Shown: positions 60,157 through 64,000 of the stretch, piece by piece
How the letters are laid out: each line of letters opens with the position of its first letter
Position numbering within the stretch: the first letter of the stretch is position 1
DNA from: Sporomusa acidovorans
Lineage (GTDB): Bacteria > Bacillota > Negativicutes > Sporomusales > Sporomusaceae
Direction of reading: 5' to 3'
DNA: 64,000 nucleotides
Assembly (NCBI RefSeq): GCF_900101845.1
Contig: NZ_FNAM01000004.1
Location: 1 to 64,000 of the forward strand
Notes under the pieces: model-generated
Database searches by the model: none
Seen by the model: the letters and a program-made list of their open reading frames with translations, nothing else
Told to the model about the DNA's origin: nothing
Position numbers and translations under genes: made by a program

Positions 60157-60194
60157 TGCATATCACGCTCCCACAAATCATTAAAACAAAAAAT

Positions 60195-60223
60195 GCCCAC
60201 TGTCAAGCTATCCAACAGTGAGC
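60195..60223 (-). terminator. Terminator of the VanZ-like gene
   Basis: A 9-bp stem with one G-U pair (GCUCACUGU / ACAGUGGGC in the transcript) followed by AUUUUUUG, between the VanZ-like gene and the Wzi-like gene. Confidence 0.75.
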
Positions 60224-60316
60224 TTCTACCAATTCGGTAACATGCTGGCTTCTTCTGCCAAATTATAGCATATTTTGTTTAATAAAACAATTCATTCCAG
60301 ACTATTTTACATATTT

Positions 60317-60814
60317 CTACAGCAACTCTTTATTTCTGTTTCCGCTAAACAACCAGTATATGCCTATCCCCATAGTCGCACCGGCAGTATCCAGCAGCAC
60401 GTCAGATATTTGCCCGCTTCGCCCCGCTGCCACAAACACCTGATGCAGCTCGTCTGAGACTGCATATGCCAAAGAAAACAACAACGCAAAAAAATATATC
60501 TTTTTCCCTTTTATACCACTTAGTTTAAGAGTCCTAGTCAGCAATAATCCTAACAGAAAATATATCATACTATGTGCGATCTTCCGTACACGTCCATTAT
60601 ATTTTACTGCTAACCGCTCAATCGTTCCTGCATCCCGCTGAATCGGCATCACAAAGGCTGCCGCCGTGATGATAACCTTAGTCACCTTCAGACTTAAGCC
60701 ATTAGAGTTTCTTGCCGGCTGGGCCGAAAAAGAAAAAATACATGATATCCAGATCAATATGAGAATCCAATGCAACATCAAATATTTTGTTTTACCATTT
60801 CTGTTTTGCTCCAT
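60317..60814 (-). CDS. VanZ-like membrane protein
   Basis: About 165 residues from ATG 60814 (AGGAAAAAGG upstream). Four membrane helices (LHWILILIWISCIFSFSA, VIITAAAFVMPI, SMIYFLLGLLLTRTL, FFALLFSLAYAV) and the VanZ signature: RVRKIAHSMIYFLLG with an early FSAQP and DELHQVFVAAGRSGQISDVL, LDTAGATMG. VanZ-like proteins confer low-level glycopeptide or lysis resistance in some species; the function here is unknown. Confidence 0.82.
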   Translation of the reverse strand: MEQNRNGKTKYLMLHWILILIWISCIFSFSAQPARNSNGLSLKVTKVIITAAAFVMPIQRDAGTIERLAVKYNGRVRKIAHSMIYFLLGLLLTRTLKLSGIKGKKIYFFALLFSLAYAVSDELHQVFVAAGRSGQISDVLLDTAGATMGIGIYWLFSGNRNKELL

Positions 60815-60957
60815 ACGACCTTTTTCCTGCACCTTTTTATTGATTTTTCTCGCCTACCACTGATCGCCAAGGCCTGGCTGATCTCTTGCAGTAATCCATT
60901 CAGAAGCCAAAAATCGCGGCGCATTATTATTTCCAAATTTCCTTGACGGCACAACTC

Positions 60958-61713
60958 TTAATGAAGAAATTCCAACGCTATCATTCCCAGATATTCCCGT
61001 AAAGCAGTACAAGTATTATATATTGCACCATCACTTGGCAAAAATTTGAACAAGGATGCACTACTATTCGCATTTACTTTGTAATCCGCTGGATATGGCT
61101 CCACCGCAAGCCCCACTTTATGAAAATTTATCACGGACCTTGGCATATGAAAAGCAGATGTCACCAATATCGGCTGTTCATAGTGCCTTTGTTCTATAAT
61201 CTGTTTCACGTACAGAGCGTTTTGTGTAGTGTTCAGGCTCTGATCTTCGATAATAATCTTGTCTTGCGGTATTCCCAAACTCAACAACATTCGCTGAGCA
61301 ATCAAGGCCTCTGTGCCAGTATCCTCAAAAACCTTGCCGCCGGAAACAATTACCGGCACATTAAGTCTTTTCTGCAGTCTGGCGGCTGTCAACAACCGAT
61401 TGGCCGCACTGCCGGATAAATGGCCGATCCCGTCTATGTCAGGCGTATCGCCTGTTGCCCCGCCCCCCAGCATAATAATGACATCGCCGGTTGGATTCTG
61501 AATTGGCCTATATTGCGATTCGAGACTTCTTATCAAACCATCACTAACATATGGTGTCGTCATGAGATAAAATACAGCAACGACCAAGCTCAAAATTTTT
61601 GCAAAAAAATATTTCCTTCTATAGAACCCAATATTCAGCCATCCGAGCAACACTAGAATTAATCCTGGCGGCAGTAGAAACGACGCTATGATTTTGTTGA
61701 GATAGATTAACAT
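60958..61713 (-). CDS. YdcF/SanA-like DUF218 protein
   Basis: 251 residues with two N-terminal membrane helices (IIASFLLPPGLILVLLGWL, ILSLVVAVFYLMTTPYVS) and the DUF218 core DVIIMLGGGATGD, TAARLQKRLNVPVIVSGGKV, IPQDKIIIEDQSLNTTQNAL and LVTSAFHMPRSVINFHKVGL. The conserved ED-x-S-NT-N and SAFHMPR elements are complete. Proteins of this kind have been linked to envelope barrier or late cell-wall steps. Adjacent to the rhamnose genes. Confidence 0.85.
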   Translation of the reverse strand: MLIYLNKIIASFLLPPGLILVLLGWLNIGFYRRKYFFAKILSLVVAVFYLMTTPYVSDGLIRSLESQYRPIQNPTGDVIIMLGGGATGDTPDIDGIGHLSGSAANRLLTAARLQKRLNVPVIVSGGKVFEDTGTEALIAQRMLLSLGIPQDKIIIEDQSLNTTQNALYVKQIIEQRHYEQPILVTSAFHMPRSVINFHKVGLAVEPYPADYKVNANSSASLFKFLPSDGAIYNTCTALREYLGMIALEFLH

Positions 61714-61778
61714 ACAAACCCCCTCACTCCTCCATCAGTCTGTTCGTATAGGCAGCAACAGATCTAACTAAACCACAC

Positions 61779-62618
61779 TTAGCAACTACTATGATTCTTC
61801 AAATATACCTGAAGTGCCTCCTGCCATCCCCTGACCGGATCACCGATAGTCATCCGCAACATATAATTATCCAGCACCGAATAGGCCGGGCGCTTGGCCG
61901 GGCGGGGAAATTCCGCGGTTGTTACCGGCTCAACTTTTACCTGTTTGCCTGCTTGTCGGAAGATTTCGCAGGCAAAATCATACCAAGAGCAATGTCCTTG
62001 GCAGGTGGCGTGATAAGTGCCATACCCATCTGTTTGCAGCAACTTAAATATAACTGTCGCCAAATCCACAGTGGACGTGGGCGAACCTATTTGATCATTG
62101 ACAACCCGCAAGGTATTTTGCTCGTTTGCCAATCTCAGCATGGTACGCACAAAATTATTGCCCTCGCCATACAGCCAAGCGGTACGTACAATATAATGCC
62201 GACTGAGGATTTGCCGCACCATTTCCTCTCCCTGCCATTTTGTCCGGCCATATACCGTCTGCGGATTAACCATATCAAATTCGCGGTATGCTTTTCTGCC
62301 TGTTCCGTCAAATACATAGTCAGTGCTGACATATACCATCCGCGCTCCGGTTTCTAAACAGCCGGCAGCTAAATTCTGAGCACCAACAACATTCACCCGA
62401 AAAGCGGCGTCTTCATCAGTCTCCGCTCCGTCTACGTTGGTATATGCCGCACAATGAATCACTGCGTCAGGCTTAATGTCCCGCATACACTTGGCTACTG
62501 CTATTCCATCAGTAATATTGAGTGTATCACAGTCAGTCAAAACCAACTCCTGTTCGCGTCCCTGCTTTGCCACTTCGCAGCCAAGTTGACCATTAGCACC
62601 GGTTACCAATATTTTCAT
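61779..62618 (-). CDS. rfbD: dTDP-4-dehydrorhamnose reductase
   Basis: 279 residues, SDR fold. GANGQLGCEVAKQG at the N terminus, VYVSTDYVFDGTGRKAYREF, and YGRTKWQGEEMVRQ with catalytic YxxxK, then RTAWLYGEGNNFVRTMLRL. It performs the last step of dTDP-L-rhamnose synthesis. It follows rfbC, which follows rfbA, all on the minus strand, and supplies rhamnose for the neighbouring glycosyltransferases. Confidence 0.95.
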   Translation of the reverse strand: MKILVTGANGQLGCEVAKQGREQELVLTDCDTLNITDGIAVAKCMRDIKPDAVIHCAAYTNVDGAETDEDAAFRVNVVGAQNLAAGCLETGARMVYVSTDYVFDGTGRKAYREFDMVNPQTVYGRTKWQGEEMVRQILSRHYIVRTAWLYGEGNNFVRTMLRLANEQNTLRVVNDQIGSPTSTVDLATVIFKLLQTDGYGTYHATCQGHCSWYDFACEIFRQAGKQVKVEPVTTAEFPRPAKRPAYSVLDNYMLRMTIGDPVRGWQEALQVYLKNHSSC

Positions 62619-62674
62619 AATATCATCCTTTCACCCCATATATAAAGACGGGGCGGTTAACAAACCGCCCTCAT

Positions 62675-63232
62675 TCATCTCTGGTAAACAGGCAGCTTAT
62701 CAGCTGCTATATTTTTTAACCTCGGATACACCTGATCCTTATCCGAAAGCACCGCATCGCCGATTGGCCACTGAATACCGATATCCGGATCATTCCAGAT
62801 AATGCCCCCCTCTGCCGCCGGTGTGTACACATCCGTACATTTATAAGTAAAATACGCAGTATCACTTAGTACGCAAAAACCATGAGCCAATCCTGGCGGA
62901 ATCCAAAATTGACGATGATTATCACCTGATAACTCAACCCCTACCCACTGGCCGAAAGTCGGCGAACCAACCCGGATGTCAACCGCTACATCATATACTG
63001 CCCCTTGCACGACTGATACCAATTTTCCCTGAGAATGTGGATTCTGGTAATGCAGCCCTCTTAGAACCCCACGAGTGGAATAGGACAAATTATCCTGAAC
63101 AAACTCTTCTTTTATACCAAGAACTTCATATTTCGGTTTACTCCATGTTTCCTGAAAAAAGCCCCGACTATCACCAAATACTCTGGGTTCAATAATAAGT
63201 ACTTCATTGAGCTTGGTTTTTATCACATTCAT
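62675..63232 (-). CDS. rfbC: dTDP-4-dehydrorhamnose 3,5-epimerase
   Basis: 185 residues from ATG 63232 behind GGAGAG. The cupin signature is complete: FGDSRGFFQETWSKPKYEVL, VQDNLSYSTRGVLRGLHYQN, LVSVVQGAVYDVAVDIRVGS, FWIPPGLAHGFCVLSDTAYF, TYKCTDVYTPAAEGGIIWND, DIGIQWPIGD. The catalytic His and Asp (LHYQ, VAVDIR) are present. It sits between rfbA and rfbD. Confidence 0.95.
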   Translation of the reverse strand: MNVIKTKLNEVLIIEPRVFGDSRGFFQETWSKPKYEVLGIKEEFVQDNLSYSTRGVLRGLHYQNPHSQGKLVSVVQGAVYDVAVDIRVGSPTFGQWVGVELSGDNHRQFWIPPGLAHGFCVLSDTAYFTYKCTDVYTPAAEGGIIWNDPDIGIQWPIGDAVLSDKDQVYPRLKNIAADKLPVYQR

Positions 63233-63252
63233 ATGCACACACTCTCCTGAAT

Positions 63253-64000
63253 CTACTTCTCTTCGCCAGCAATCTGAAGTAAATACTTGCCGTATCCGTT
63301 TTTCTTCATCAAATCACCCTGAGCGGCCAATTGCTCCCGGGAAATATACCCCATTCGATAGGCAATTTCTTCCGGACAGGCTACCATGAGCCCTTGACGC
63401 TCCTGAATGGTCGCAATATAATTGGAAGCTTGCAAAAGTGATTCATGAGTTCCCGTATCCAGCCAGGCATAGCCCCGGCCTAACGTCTCTACCCGAAGTT
63501 TATTCTGTTCTAAATACAGCCGGTTTAAATCAGTAATTTCCAGTTCTCCCCTAGCCGATGGTTTCACAGCTTTTGCTAGTTCCACAACCTGATTATCGTA
63601 GAAATACAGTCCAGTGACCGCATAATTGGACTTCGGTTTTTGCGGCTTTTCTTCCAGACTAACGGCCTTGCCTGCTGCAGCAAACTCCACCACTCCATAC
63701 CGTTCCGGGTCTTTCACCCAATAGGCGAAAACTGTAGCCCCTTGCTCTTGTTGTGTCGCCTTTTGCAGCTTTTCGCTAAAGCCATAGCCATAAAAAATAT
63801 TATCCCCTAGTACCAGGGCGCAAGCCTCACCGGCAATAAAGGATTCCCCTATGAGAAAAGCCTGCGCCAATCCATCCGGGCTGGGCTGAACTGCGTAAGA
63901 CAGATTAATTCCCCATTGCTCGCCTGTTCCCAATAACTGTTGAAAACTTTCCTGATCCTGCGGCGTCGTAATCACCAAAATATCCTGAATCCCGGCTAAC
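63253..64000 (-). CDS. rfbA: Glucose-1-phosphate thymidylyltransferase, 5' end cut by window
   Basis: About 249 C-terminal residues are visible, starting [20 protein letters not shown], with the substrate segment [77 protein letters not shown] and [20 protein letters not shown]. The N-terminal GxGTRLxPxT motif lies beyond the right edge. It makes dTDP-glucose, the first step of the pathway completed by rfbC and rfbD (rfbB not seen). Confidence 0.95.
   Translation of the reverse strand, partial: LAGIQDILVITTPQDQESFQQLLGTGEQWGINLSYAVQPSPDGLAQAFLIGESFIAGEACALVLGDNIFYGYGFSEKLQKATQQEQGATVFAYWVKDPERYGVVEFAAAGKAVSLEEKPQKPKSNYAVTGLYFYDNQVVELAKAVKPSARGELEITDLNRLYLEQNKLRVETLGRGYAWLDTGTHESLLQASNYIATIQERQGLMVACPEEIAYRMGYISREQLAAQGDLMKKNGYGKYLLQIAGEEK

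Noticed and set aside
1-64000. CRISPR array or tRNA/rRNA genes
   Set aside because: No regularly spaced repeats with spacers and no cloverleaf or rRNA-like sequence was recognised on either strand.

Overview
The window looks like the chromosome of a diderm, endospore-forming, flagellated Firmicute of the Negativicutes (Sporomusa-like). Gram-positive-style gene order (comFC - yvyF - flgM - flgN - flgK - flgL - DUF6470 - fliW - csrA - flaG - fliD - fliS - fliT - flagellin, as in the Bacillus subtilis comF-hag region) sits beside a Wzi-like outer-membrane beta-barrel and spore-coat-like genes. The lineage is an inference from gene content. No rRNA, tRNA or CRISPR array was seen.

Layout. 1-8.4 kb (AT-rich, minus strand): a sugar/acyl module (PglD-like acetyltransferase, acyl carrier protein, KAS III-like synthase) and three large glycosyltransferases directly downstream of the flagellin gene, probably for flagellin glycosylation. 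8.5-20.5 kb: the late flagellar operon, with a predicted FliW-CsrA-flagellin control circuit. 20.8-31.7 kb: HD-GYP protein, ComFC, RecD2, a sigma factor with DUF1659/DUF2922/YvrJ small proteins, an ABC-F ATPase, a ComK-like protein, an orphan response regulator and glucose-6-phosphate isomerase. 31.8-36.1 kb: nucleotide-sugar supply (GalU, phosphomannomutase/phosphoglucomutase, ManC). 36.3-37.9 kb: a membrane protein, CheX and bacteriohemerythrin.

38-55.5 kb is an accessory island lying between two direct copies of a [galE + spore-coat-like gene] segment. It holds an MNT/HEPN pair, two REP-associated Y1 transposases, a Uma2 nuclease-like gene, a broken YdjC-type deacetylase, and the most interesting cluster: a coiled-coil protein plus two tandem BrxD-like P-loop ATPases, divergent from an SNF2 helicase plus SWIM zinc-finger pair. 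That cluster lies between 38-bp direct repeats. No BREX methyltransferase or PglZ accompanies it, so it may be a stand-alone defence or DNA-maintenance system.

52.4-64 kb is a surface polysaccharide locus: KpsS/KpsC-like protein, galE copy 2, CgeB-type and GT2 glycosyltransferases, Wzi-like porin, VanZ-like and YdcF/SanA-like proteins and dTDP-rhamnose genes (rfbD, rfbC, partial rfbA). Three genes carry single-base frameshifts (coat-like copy 2, the Wzi-like porin, an HExxH lipoprotein). These are true decay, phase variation or sequencing errors; the sequence alone cannot decide.
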